Source: a bacterium | GTDB lineage: Bacteria > Patescibacteriota > Minisyncoccia > UBA6257 > GWB1-50-10 | DNA: 6,914 nucleotides | Direction of reading: 5' to 3' | Assembly (NCBI GenBank): GCA_027310975.1 | Contig: DAICZV010000035.1 | Coordinates: forward strand, 1-6,914 | Shown: in pieces, positions 1 to 5,564 of the stretch | How the letters are laid out: every line of letters begins with the position of its first letter | Position numbering within the stretch: position 1 is the stretch's first letter | Notes under the pieces: model-generated | What the model was told of the DNA's origin: nothing | Databases searched by the model: none | Seen by the model: only the letters and a program-made list of their open reading frames with translations | Position numbers and translations under genes: made by a program

Positions 1-491
1 GTCTTAAAACTTCCATTGATCTCGCGGAAAAATTGAAGACGACGTACGGTTCGGCGGTCGCGAAGGACGTGAACCGGCGGGAAATGGTGAAACTCGCCGA
101 CGTGGACGGCGAAACTCCCGGCGAGATATCGCGCCATTTCCTCTCCGAGATAATCGAGGTCCGGCTTGCCGAAATCCTCGGCCTCGTGAATAATGAGCTC
201 AAGGTTTTGGGCCGCGAAGTCCAGCTCCCGGCGGGGGCCGTGCTGACGGGCGGCGGGGTCAAGCTCCCGGGGCTTTTGGACCTGGTGAAATCTGAGCTGA
301 AACTGCCTGTCCAAATGGGCTTCCCGAACCTCGGCCAGTTTGATATCGTTAATCCCACGCACAAGGAGCTTTTGGACGATCCGGAGTTCTCCTGCGCGGT
401 CGGTCTCACCCTCTGGGGCCTCACAGAAGACAAGCGGCCGCAGATAACCGCTTCCGGGGTGCGGAGCTTCATCAGGAATTTAATGCCATGA
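1..491 (+). CDS. ftsA: Cell division protein FtsA, C-terminal part (5' end outside window)
   Basis: FtsA is an actin-like ATPase that anchors the FtsZ ring to the membrane. The reading frame is open from base 3 to the window edge, so the TTG at 33 is an internal Leu codon and not the start; the opening residues (LKTSIDLAEKLK) fit the FtsA region after its inserted subdomain. The glycine-rich nucleotide-binding motif VLTGGGVKLPG (about 239-271) is intact, followed by the typical FtsA continuation with an AVGL segment near 395-410. The last residues, about SFIRNLMP, could form the short amphipathic membrane-targeting helix that ends FtsA proteins. The TGA stop overlaps the ATG of ftsZ (ATGA, 488-491), which implies translational coupling in a division operon. 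Family assignment is secure; the N-terminal part cannot be judged. Confidence 0.95.
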   Translation, partial: LKTSIDLAEKLKTTYGSAVAKDVNRREMVKLADVDGETPGEISRHFLSEIIEVRLAEILGLVNNELKVLGREVQLPAGAVLTGGGVKLPGLLDLVKSELKLPVQMGFPNLGQFDIVNPTHKELLDDPEFSCAVGLTLWGLTEDKRPQITASGVRSFIRNLMP

Positions 492-757
492 AAAAGAAAC
501 ACAAGATCAAGCATCATTCTCATTCAACGGCCGCGCCGAGACACGGCGCGCCGAGTCCCAAGAGCGACCGGGGGCTCACGAAGATAATTGTCGTCGGCGC
601 CGGCGGAGGCGGCAGCAATGCGGTGACGCGCATGATGGCGGGCGACCGCCCGCGTGGCGTTGAGTTCATTGCCGTCAACACCGACGCGCAGGATTTGGAT
701 TACGCCTCGGCCCACAAAAAACTTTACATCGGCCGGGCGCTCACGCGCGGTCTCTGA
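488..757 (+). CDS. ftsZ: FtsZ N-terminal fragment (89 aa, up to the in-frame TGA)
   Basis: This is the piece that standard decoding would yield from the ftsZ start. It carries the basic tail and the first strand-loop of the Rossmann-like GTPase domain ([12 protein letters not shown]), then FIAVNTDAQ and IGRALTRGL, where it stops. It lacks the GGGTGTG signature and the T7 loop, so alone it could neither hydrolyse GTP nor polymerise. The start ATG sits inside the ftsA stop (ATGA). Confidence 0.7.
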   Translation: MKKKHKIKHHSHSTAAPRHGAPSPKSDRGLTKIIVVGAGGGGSNAVTRMMAGDRPRGVEFIAVNTDAQDLDYASAHKKLYIGRALTRGL

Positions 758-763
758 GCCGGC

Positions 764-1684
764 ATGAATCCGGAGATCGGCAAGCAAGCGGCCGAAGAGA
801 ACCGTTCCGAAATCGGCGAGGCCATTGAGGGCGCGGACGTCGTTTTCATCACCGCGGGTTTCGGCGGCGGCACTGGCACGGGCGCCGCGCCGGTCATTGC
901 CGAGATCGCCAAAGAAAAAGGGATTCTCACCATCGCGGTCGTCACGAAGCCGTTTGCCTTTGAAGGCGCTCAGCGGATGACCATCGCCCAGGAAGGTCTC
1001 GGACGCCTCAAGGAAAAAGTGGACGCGCTCGTCGTCATCCCGAACGACCGGATCTTCACCATTATTGATAAAGACACTTCCGTCATGAAGGCCTTCGCTT
1101 TCATTGACGAGATATTGAAACAAGGAGTTCAGGCGATCGCGGAACTCGTGAACACGCCGGGCATCGTGAACGTTGACTTCGCCGACATCAAGACCATCCT
1201 CCGCGAGTCCGGCCAGACCCTGATCGGCATCGGCACGGCGAAGGGGGAGGACCGGAGCGTTAAGGCCGTCCAGAACGCGGTGAACTCGCCCCTTTTGGAG
1301 GTTTCCATGGAAGGGGCCAAGGGCGTTCTTTTCTCCATCGCCGGCGGCCGGGACCTTAAGATGTCCGAAATCAACGATATCGCCAAGGCCATATCTGGCA
1401 ATTTGGACGCGAACGCCAAAGTCATCTTCGGCGCCTACTACGACCGGAGCCTCAAGGACAAGGCGGTCAAGGTGACGGTCATTGCGACCGGCTTCAACGG
1501 CATGTTTTCCGACCGGCGGGGCCTGCCGACGCTCTTTATGGCCGGCGAACCGAAGAAAACCGAACCGAAAATGGCGGATGTTACACCGGTCAGTGAAACA
1601 TTGGCGCCTAAAACCCCTCCCGGCAAGCCCGAAACCGATGAGGCCTGGGAGATACCGACCTTTTTAAGGAAGAAAAAGCGTTAG
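764..1684 (+). CDS. ftsZ: FtsZ C-terminal fragment (306 aa, after the in-frame TGA)
   Basis: This open frame begins at the ATG seven bases after the TGA begins to end (bases 758-763 encode Ala-Gly of the T3 loop). It holds GGGTGTG, the T7 loop NVDFADI and the C-terminal FtsA-binding peptide WEIPTFL, and ends in TAG. The ATG is the Met in AGMNPEIG, a position where Ala or Met occurs in ordinary FtsZ, and no purine-rich ribosome site precedes it (GGTCTCTGAGCCGGC). It is therefore more likely an internal residue than a real start. A protein starting here would lack the GAGGGGSN nucleotide loop and is unlikely to be a working GTPase. Confidence 0.7.
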   Translation: MNPEIGKQAAEENRSEIGEAIEGADVVFITAGFGGGTGTGAAPVIAEIAKEKGILTIAVVTKPFAFEGAQRMTIAQEGLGRLKEKVDALVVIPNDRIFTIIDKDTSVMKAFAFIDEILKQGVQAIAELVNTPGIVNVDFADIKTILRESGQTLIGIGTAKGEDRSVKAVQNAVNSPLLEVSMEGAKGVLFSIAGGRDLKMSEINDIAKAISGNLDANAKVIFGAYYDRSLKDKAVKVTVIATGFNGMFSDRRGLPTLFMAGEPKKTEPKMADVTPVSETLAPKTPPGKPETDEAWEIPTFLRKKKR

Positions 1685-1699
1685 CGGCTGGAGTTTTGC

Positions 1700-1745
1700 A
1701 TCCCGCACCATTTGTCCATTGACAGATCGGTGCGGGATTTGTTTT
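1700..1745 (+). terminator. Rho-independent terminator after ftsZ
   Basis: A perfect 10-bp stem, ATCCCGCACC (1700-1709) with GGTGCGGGAT (1729-1738), is followed by TTGTTTT. The 19-nt loop may contain a small inner TGTC/GACA pairing. It lies 15 bases after the ftsZ stop and closes the division transcript before nrdJ. Confidence 0.9.
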
Positions 1746-1763
1746 ACGGGAAGTTATCCACCA

Positions 1764-1798
1764 TTGCGGATTGCCTTCCCCTCCCTAGAATTAGGGAG
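1764..1798 (+). promoter_or_regulatory. nrdJ promoter, with an inverted repeat over the -10 box
   Basis: TTGCGG (1764-1769), a 16-base spacer and TAGAAT (1786-1791) form a plausible sigma70-type promoter. The -10 box lies in a perfect inverted repeat, CTCCCTA-GAAT-TAGGGAG (1781-1798), which could be an operator. The -10 and the start region resemble the promoter at 5508-5536. Transcription would begin near 1798, leaving a leader of about 20 bases with no clear ribosome-binding site before the ATG at 1819. No experimental support; the -35 match is weak. Confidence 0.55.
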
Positions 1799-1818
1799 TC
1801 GTTAAAATTTTTTCTAAA

Positions 1819-4611
1819 ATGCCCGCCAAAAAAATCGCCGCTCGCGCGGTAAAGGGGAAGGGAGAGGGAGAGAGGAATAAAAGTCGCGTCAGCGTTCCGC
1901 TCAAGCGGTTTTTCACCGCCGCGGGCACTCATCCTTTCAATGAAGTGAAGTGGGTGAAGCGCGACGCGATTGTCGGTAGCGGCGAGAAGAAGGTTTTTGA
2001 GCAGAAAGACGTGGAGTTCCCCGATTTTTGGTCGCAGAACGCCGTGAACATAACCGCCGCGAAATATTTCCGCGGCCAGCTCTTGAAACCCGGGCGCGAA
2101 AACAGCTTGAAGCAGATGATTACGCGCGTCGCGCACACTTTGCGCGAGTGGGGAGAGAAGAACGGCTACTTCACGGGCGCCGCTCAGGCGCAAATCTTTG
2201 AGGACGAGCTCACGCATCTTCTGGTTTACCAGAAAGGTTCGTTCAACAGCCCGGTTTGGTTCAACGTCGGTTCGCAAAAAGAGCCGCAATGTTCGGCGTG
2301 CTTCATCTTGGCGGTGGAGGACGATATGCGCGACATTCTGGATTGGATCAAGACCGAGGGAATGATATTCAAGGGAGGTTCGGGCGCGGGCATCAATCTT
2401 TCCAACCTCCGTTCAAAATTAGAACCGCTCTCCAAAGGCGGCTACGCTTCCGGTCCGGTCTCTTTCATGCGCGGCGCCGATTCCGTGGCGGGCATGATTA
2501 AGTCGGGCGGCACGACGCGCCGCGCGGCAAAGATGGTCGTGATGAACATTGACCACCCCGACGTGATGGATTTCATCCGCATCAAAGCGGAAGAGGAGAA
2601 AAAGATCCGGGTGATGATGGATGCCGGCTACAATATGGCGGACCTCAATAACGACGCCTGGAACTCCATCCAATATCAGAACGCGAATAACTCCGTCCGC
2701 ATCACCGACGATTTCATGGAGGCGGTCCAAAAGGACGGCGATTGGCAGACGCGTTTCCGCGTTTCGGGCGCAGTGGCCGAGACCTACAAGGCCCGCGAGG
2801 TCTTGGGTAAGATCGCCGAAGCGGCGTGGGAATGCGGAGACCCGGGCGTTCAATTTGATACCATCATCAATAAATGGCACACCTGCCCGGCTTCGGGACG
2901 CATCAATGCCTCAAACCCCTGCAGTGAGTACATGCACTTGGACAACTCGGCCTGCAATCTGGCCTCAATCAACCTTTTGAAGTTCTTGAACGAGGACGGC
3001 ACCTTTGACGTCAAGGGTTTCAAACGGGCGGTGGACGTCTTCATCCTGGCCCAGGAGATAATCGTTTCCGGCTCGGCCTATCCGACGGAAAAGATCGGCG
3101 AGAACGCCAGGAAATTCCGCGAACTAGGCCTCGGTTTCGCCAATTTGGGCGCGCTCCTCATGACGAAGGGCCTGGCCTACGATTCAGACGGCGCCCGGGC
3201 CGTCGCGGGGGCCATCGCTTCGCTCATGTCCGGCGAGGCCTATAAAATGTCGGCCGCCATCGCAGAGCGCATCGGTCCATTTGCGGGCTACGCCCCGAAC
3301 CGCGAGCCGATGCTTAATGTCATTAAGATGCACGGCGAAGAATCCCAAAAAATAGATGCCGGTATTCTGGGCGACCGCAAGCTTGCCGAAGAATCCCGGA
3401 AGGTTTGGGAAGAGGCGTACGCGGCGGGCGTGAAAAGCGGCTACCGCAACTCTCAGGTCACGGTCATCGCTCCGACGGGTACCATCTCCTTTATGATGGA
3501 CTGCGACACGACCGGCATTGAACCGGACTTCGCTCTGGTGAAGATGAAACAGCTCGTGGGCGGCGGCTGGATGCGGATAGTAAACGAAAGCGTGCCGCCG
3601 GCTCTTCGGCGCCTCGGCTACGGCGAAAGCGAGACCAAAGCGATAATGGACCACGTGCGGGAGACCGGCACGATGGAAGGCGCCCCCGGATTCAAGGAGG
3701 AGCACCTGCCCATCTTTGACTGCGCCGTGCAGTCCGGCAAGGGTGCCCGCGCCATTTCGTGGAAAGGCCACGTGCGCCTCGTGGGCGCGGTTCAGCCCTT
3801 CATCTCCGGCGCCATCTCCAAAACTTTCAACATGGCGAATAACGTGACGAAGGAAGAGATAGAAGAGGCCTACGTGATGGCCTGGCAGCTCGGCATCAAG
3901 GCCTTCGCCGTTTATCGCGACGGCTCCAAGGCGACCCAGCCCTTAAACACTTCCGAGAAGAAGGACGAGAAAAAGAAAGAAAAGGGCGGCGACGGAGTTT
4001 CGCGCAAGCGTTTGCCGGTGACCCGCGCTTCCGAAACCCACAAGTTCGCCATTGTCGGCCACGACGGCTACCTCACCTACAGCATGTACGAGGATGGAGC
4101 ACCGGCTGAAATCTTCATCCGCATGTCCAAGCAGGGGAGCACGCTCGCGGGGCTCCTGGATGCCTTTGCCATTTCGGTTTCTATGGCCCTGCAGTACGGC
4201 GTGCCGTTCAAAGACCTGGCCCACAAGTTCATCTACACGCGTTTTGAACCGGCCGGTTTTACCGAAAATCCGGAGATCCGCATCGCGACCAGCATCATTG
4301 ACTACATCTTCCGCTATCTCGCCCTGCGCTTCCTCGGTCCCGAGGATTTGGCCGAGTTCGGCATGAATCCGAGCCTGGAAGGACACGAAACCCATTCCGT
4401 TAAATTAGAGGCCCCCCAAACAGTCGTAGTGGAGGCCAAGCCGATGAAAGTTGAAGAAGCCAATGGTGGAGGCGAATCGCTCTATTCGGCCAAGAAATCC
4501 GGCACCGTTATCGCCGAGACCGTTTGCAAGAAGTGCGGCGGCATGATGGTCCGGACGGGCACCTGCCTCACGTGCCTCCAATGCGGAGAATCGTCCGGCG
4601 GCTGCTCTTAA
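1819..4611 (+). CDS. nrdJ: Class II (adenosylcobalamin-dependent) ribonucleoside-diphosphate reductase NrdJ
   Basis: It reduces ribonucleotides to deoxyribonucleotides in the cytoplasm, using vitamin B12 coenzyme to make the active-site thiyl radical, so it works without oxygen and without a separate radical subunit. The length (930 aa) is usual for the large NrdJ type. Domains: N-terminal class II domain (about 26-115, no ATP cone before it); barrel with FNSPVWFNVG (142-151) and first redox Cys in CSACFI (C161); NPCSEY with N366, thiyl C368 and E370; second redox C379 in SACNLAS; APTGTIS (551-557); a TSCPD-type domain (about 738-850); and a C-terminal cysteine ribbon (C903, C906, C916, C919, C922, C929) that likely re-reduces the active site. 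The residue spacing N-x-C-x-E and C-10-C matches the class II pattern, and no catalytic residue is missing. A charged, low-complexity Lys/Glu linker lies near 713-727. The gene stands alone between its own promoter and terminator. Family and class are near certain. Confidence 0.97.
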   Translation: MPAKKIAARAVKGKGEGERNKSRVSVPLKRFFTAAGTHPFNEVKWVKRDAIVGSGEKKVFEQKDVEFPDFWSQNAVNITAAKYFRGQLLKPGRENSLKQMITRVAHTLREWGEKNGYFTGAAQAQIFEDELTHLLVYQKGSFNSPVWFNVGSQKEPQCSACFILAVEDDMRDILDWIKTEGMIFKGGSGAGINLSNLRSKLEPLSKGGYASGPVSFMRGADSVAGMIKSGGTTRRAAKMVVMNIDHPDVMDFIRIKAEEEKKIRVMMDAGYNMADLNNDAWNSIQYQNANNSVRITDDFMEAVQKDGDWQTRFRVSGAVAETYKAREVLGKIAEAAWECGDPGVQFDTIINKWHTCPASGRINASNPCSEYMHLDNSACNLASINLLKFLNEDGTFDVKGFKRAVDVFILAQEIIVSGSAYPTEKIGENARKFRELGLGFANLGALLMTKGLAYDSDGARAVAGAIASLMSGEAYKMSAAIAERIGPFAGYAPNREPMLNVIKMHGEESQKIDAGILGDRKLAEESRKVWEEAYAAGVKSGYRNSQVTVIAPTGTISFMMDCDTTGIEPDFALVKMKQLVGGGWMRIVNESVPPALRRLGYGESETKAIMDHVRETGTMEGAPGFKEEHLPIFDCAVQSGKGARAISWKGHVRLVGAVQPFISGAISKTFNMANNVTKEEIEEAYVMAWQLGIKAFAVYRDGSKATQPLNTSEKKDEKKKEKGGDGVSRKRLPVTRASETHKFAIVGHDGYLTYSMYEDGAPAEIFIRMSKQGSTLAGLLDAFAISVSMALQYGVPFKDLAHKFIYTRFEPAGFTENPEIRIATSIIDYIFRYLALRFLGPEDLAEFGMNPSLEGHETHSVKLEAPQTVVVEAKPMKVEEANGGGESLYSAKKSGTVIAETVCKKCGGMMVRTGTCLTCLQCGESSGGCS

Positions 4612-4629
4612 GTTAGTTTTGATGAAAGC

Positions 4630-4658
4630 AAAAAACGCCCTCACGGGCGTTTTTGTTT
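4630..4658 (+). terminator. Rho-independent terminator after nrdJ
   Basis: ACGCCC (4635-4640), loop TCAC and GGGCGT (4645-4650) form the core. Flanking A and T runs (4630-4634 and 4651-4654) extend the stem and provide the T tract. Its A/T symmetry means it could also stop leftward transcription coming from the tRNA side. Confidence 0.9.
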
Positions 4659-4684
4659 TGCCTGCACTGAGCCGCGTCGAAGTG

Positions 4685-4724
4685 TGCCCCCGGACAGGAG
4701 TCGAACGTCGCCCCTCGCAATCCA
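4685..4724 (-). pseudogene. Degenerate tRNA 3'-end-like fragment
   Basis: Read on the minus strand, this stretch ends in a T-loop-like TTCGACT followed by CCTGTCCGGGGGCA. It resembles the real tRNA-Lys 3' end (TTCGAGTCCTGCTGGGGGCA) with one gap and several mismatches. The T stem pairs badly and no D arm or 5' acceptor strand is present; the similarity fades at the junction with the 55-bp repeat at 4719. This suggests a decayed tRNA duplicate, but a short chance match cannot be excluded. Confidence 0.35.
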
Positions 4725-4773
4725 AAAACACCACGCAAAGGTGGTGTTTTGAATTTTGTGCCCCCAGCAGGAC
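4719..4773. repeat. 55-bp direct repeat, copy 1 (tRNA 3' end + terminator)
   Basis: This stretch is identical, base for base, to 4924-4978. It contains the hairpin terminator seen after tRNA-Lys and, at its right end, 14-15 bases of the tRNA 3' end (minus-strand CCTGCTGGGGGCA). Beyond 4773 the similarity breaks off (ATGGACC here against TCGAACC in the tRNA). Here the terminator has no intact tRNA in front of it. The two copies are 205 bases apart. Confidence 0.9.
4724..4750 (-). terminator. Duplicated terminator hairpin (copy 1)
   Basis: AAAACACCAC and GTGGTGTTTT form a perfect 10-bp stem around GCAAAG. On the minus strand the stem is followed by a T run. It is a copy of the tRNA-Lys terminator and, being A/T symmetric, could work in both directions. 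Confidence 0.65.
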
Positions 4774-4785
4774 ATGGACCCTGTC

Positions 4786-4890
4786 GCCCCGCCAGTTGGC
4801 GGAGCTCCTTAGAAACCCACGGTTTCTAAACGCTCCGACCCCGGCGTCGGAGCTATTTCCTTCACGGGGGAAACCTGCCGCTTTCCCCCG
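4786..4890. other. Run of four perfect stem-loops, possible structured RNA
   Basis: Four perfect inverted repeats follow one another with almost no gaps. They are CCGCC/GGCGG (4789-4802, loop 4), TTAGAAACC/GGTTTCTAA (4809-4829, loop 3), GCTCCGAC/GTCGGAGC (4832-4853, loop 6) and CGGGGGAAA/TTTCCCCCG (4865-4890, loop 8). They sit between the two 55-bp repeats, with a duplicated terminator on each side. I see no promoter and no open frame that looks real. The segment could be a structured non-coding RNA, a nest of palindromic repeat units or the debris of tRNA arms; function unknown. Confidence 0.5.
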
Positions 4891-4923
4891 ACCCCCTTTT
4901 GAAGGTTCGAGTCAAGAAATCAA

Positions 4924-4978
4924 AATCCAAAAACACCACGCAAAGGTGGTGTTTTGAATTTTGTGCCCCCAGCAGGAC
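4924..4978. repeat. 55-bp direct repeat, copy 2 (part of the tRNA-Lys locus)
   Basis: This is the intact-locus copy. Bases 4964-4978 are the 3' end of tRNA-Lys, and the rest is its immediate downstream region with the terminator. It is probably the source of copy 1, because only this copy continues into a whole tRNA. Confidence 0.9.
4928..4955 (-). terminator. Rho-independent terminator of tRNA-Lys
   Basis: Nine bases beyond the tRNA 3' end on the minus strand, AAAACACCAC pairs with GTGGTGTTTT (10 bp, loop CTTTGC) and a run of T follows. Position and form are those of a normal tRNA terminator. Confidence 0.85.
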
Positions 4979-5036
4979 TCGAACCTGCGACCATCTCCTT
5001 AAGAGGGAGTTGCTCTACCAACTGAGCTATAGGGGC
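4964..5036 (-). tRNA. tRNA-Lys (anticodon CTT)
   Basis: The 73-base minus-strand gene folds as a full cloverleaf: acceptor GCCCCTA/TGGGGGC (one T-G wobble), D arm GCTC/GAGC with GTTGG in the loop, anticodon loop CTCTTAA giving anticodon CTT (reads AAG), and T arm GCAGG-TTCGAGT-CCTGC. The discriminator base is A. The CCA tail is not encoded, so it must be added by an enzyme. The top of the anticodon stem has an A-A mismatch (positions 27-43); the other four pairs are good. It is transcribed from the promoter at 5058-5086 with a leader of about 15 bases. Confidence 0.95.
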
Positions 5037-5065
5037 TTAACAAAAGCTGCCTGCTTATTTATACT
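5037..5065 (+). promoter_or_regulatory. Promoter of the 125-aa gene (rightward)
   Basis: TTAACA (5037-5042), a 17-base spacer and TATACT (5060-5065) are close to the sigma70 consensus. The -35 box begins at the base next to the tRNA 5' end. Predicted start is near 5072, giving a leader of about 33 bases that carries the ribosome-binding site. Confidence 0.65.
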
Positions 5066-5086
5066 AAAACCGGCTGTTTTTGTAAA
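5058..5086 (-). promoter_or_regulatory. Promoter of tRNA-Lys (leftward)
   Basis: On the minus strand TTTACA (5086-5081), a 17-base spacer and TATAAA (5063-5058) form a good sigma70-type promoter. Its -10 box shares bases 5060-5063 with the -10 of the rightward promoter, so the two cannot be occupied at once. Confidence 0.65.
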
Positions 5087-5104
5087 TTACAGAAGGGAGG
5101 CAGC

Positions 5105-5482
5105 ATGACTATCAGTGAGCTTAGGGATAAGGTCATCGCAGAAGCGCAGCCGAATCGGTCGCGCAAGATCGGCATCCTGCGGCAAGATATCGTGGATGCG
5201 GTTCTTGGCTATCTCAAGGAAAAAGGTGTTATCACATTCTATTTGAAGACCGAGTCCTTCAGTTGGGCCGACCTTATAGACGGCATTGATTTTTATGTCG
5301 TCGTCATCAAAGAACAGTATGTGACTGTTCCCATCTCGGTTACCGGCCCCTTATGGATAAAAAGCCATCTGGAACGTCATCCGGAAGTGCCGGTGGTCTC
5401 CGTGGACCTGCGCAAAGGCATAGCCAAGGCCAAAGCGCTCGCCACGAAGAGGATTTTGAGGATAATCAAAGCGGCGCGTTGA
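5105..5482 (+). CDS. Uncharacterised 125-aa cytoplasmic protein
   Basis: I do not recognise this family. The start is well supported: ATG preceded by AAGGGAGG (5093-5100). The protein has no signal peptide or membrane segment. It appears alpha/beta: a helical N-terminal part (about 1-40, with KIGILRQDIVDAVLGYLKEK), a strand-rich middle (GVITFYLK, then GIDFYVVVI and YVTVPISVTG), and a basic C-terminal helix (KGIAKAKALATKRILRIIKA) that could contact nucleic acid. The IDF...VPISVTG stretch faintly recalls the core of restriction-nuclease-like folds, but the required catalytic residues cannot be assigned, so this is only a thought. Its base composition matches the GC-rich neighbours. The TGA stop lies inside the stem of its terminator, and it is a one-gene unit. 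Confidence 0.8.
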   Translation: MTISELRDKVIAEAQPNRSRKIGILRQDIVDAVLGYLKEKGVITFYLKTESFSWADLIDGIDFYVVVIKEQYVTVPISVTGPLWIKSHLERHPEVPVVSVDLRKGIAKAKALATKRILRIIKAAR

Positions 5483-5506
5483 AATTTAACGCGCCGCATT
5501 TTTTTT
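5471..5506 (+). terminator. Rho-independent terminator after the 125-aa gene
   Basis: GCGGCGCGTT (5471-5480) pairs perfectly with AACGCGCCGC (5488-5497), loop of 7, followed by ATTTTTTTT. The stem includes the last codons and stop of the upstream gene. Confidence 0.93.
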
Positions 5507-5507
5507 C

Positions 5508-5536
5508 TTGAATCGCCGGTCAAAAGCTTCTAGAAT
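5508..5536 (+). promoter_or_regulatory. Promoter of the secreted-protein gene
   Basis: TTGAAT (5508-5513), a 17-base spacer and TAGAAT (5531-5536) fit a sigma70-type promoter. The -35 begins directly at the end of the previous terminator's T tract. Transcription would begin near 5543, leaving a leader of about 22 bases that contains AAAGGAGG. Confidence 0.7.
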
Positions 5537-5564
5537 AGGGAACAGTTAAAAAAGGAGGCGTACT

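Larger units (their letters stand above)
488..1684 (+). pseudogene. ftsZ: Cell division GTPase FtsZ, full-length gene interrupted by one in-frame TGA (codon 90)
   Basis: FtsZ is the tubulin-like GTPase that polymerises into the division ring. Read through, the gene has 398 codons, a normal FtsZ length. Seen in order: a basic, His/Lys-rich tail (1-30); the first nucleotide loop GAGGGGSN (about 37-44); [14 protein letters not shown], then TGA at 755-757, then AGMNPEIG; the tubulin signature GGGTGTG (126-132); the catalytic T7 loop NVDFADI (from 228); and the C-terminal peptide WEIPTFL that binds FtsA. The two halves are in the same frame, so this is a substitution (GGA to TGA is one base) and not a frameshift. 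The stop replaces the first G of GAG in the T3 loop. Everything else looks under selection, so a sequencing error, a very recent mutation or real readthrough are all possible. An AGGAA at 474-478 could serve as ribosome site. 'Pseudogene' here means interrupted, not shown to be inactive. Confidence 0.85.

Noticed and set aside
755..757. Genome-wide reading of UGA as glycine (code 25)
   Set aside because: ftsA (489-491) and the 125-aa gene (5480-5482) stop at TGA, the latter inside its terminator stem, and nrdJ has no in-frame TGA in 930 codons. Recoding genomes would show many.
755..757. Selenocysteine at the ftsZ TGA
   Set aside because: The position is a loop glycine in FtsZ, not a redox site, and no selenocysteine-insertion-type hairpin is apparent directly after it.
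524..1123. 199-aa minus-strand open frame opposite ftsZ
   Set aside because: It is a shadow of the GC-rich third positions of ftsZ; no family features, no ribosome site. The long minus frames opposite nrdJ (for example 3184-3771 and 1744-2289) are the same.
4665..4683. Copy of the widespread CACTGAGCCTGTCGAAGTG-type palindromic repeat
   Set aside because: The sequence here (CACTGAGCCGCGTCGAAGTG) is similar, but only the outer four bases pair well, and a single copy is not enough to call a repeat family.
4786..4890. CRISPR array
   Set aside because: The hairpins differ in sequence, there is no regularly repeated unit and spacer, and no cas gene is nearby.
4885..4915. Minus-strand promoter (TTGACT near 4912) for the hairpin region
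   Set aside because: No acceptable -10 box lies 16-18 bases downstream; the next bases are G-rich.
4619..4957. 112-aa plus-strand open frame across the repeat region
   Set aside because: It runs over a terminator, both repeat copies' terminator and hairpins; its repeated words come from the 55-bp DNA duplication and there is no ribosome site.
4899..5108. 69-aa plus-strand open frame ending near the tRNA promoter
   Set aside because: Its peptide (APSRTRTCDHLL...) is the well-known false translation of the antisense strand of a tRNA gene.
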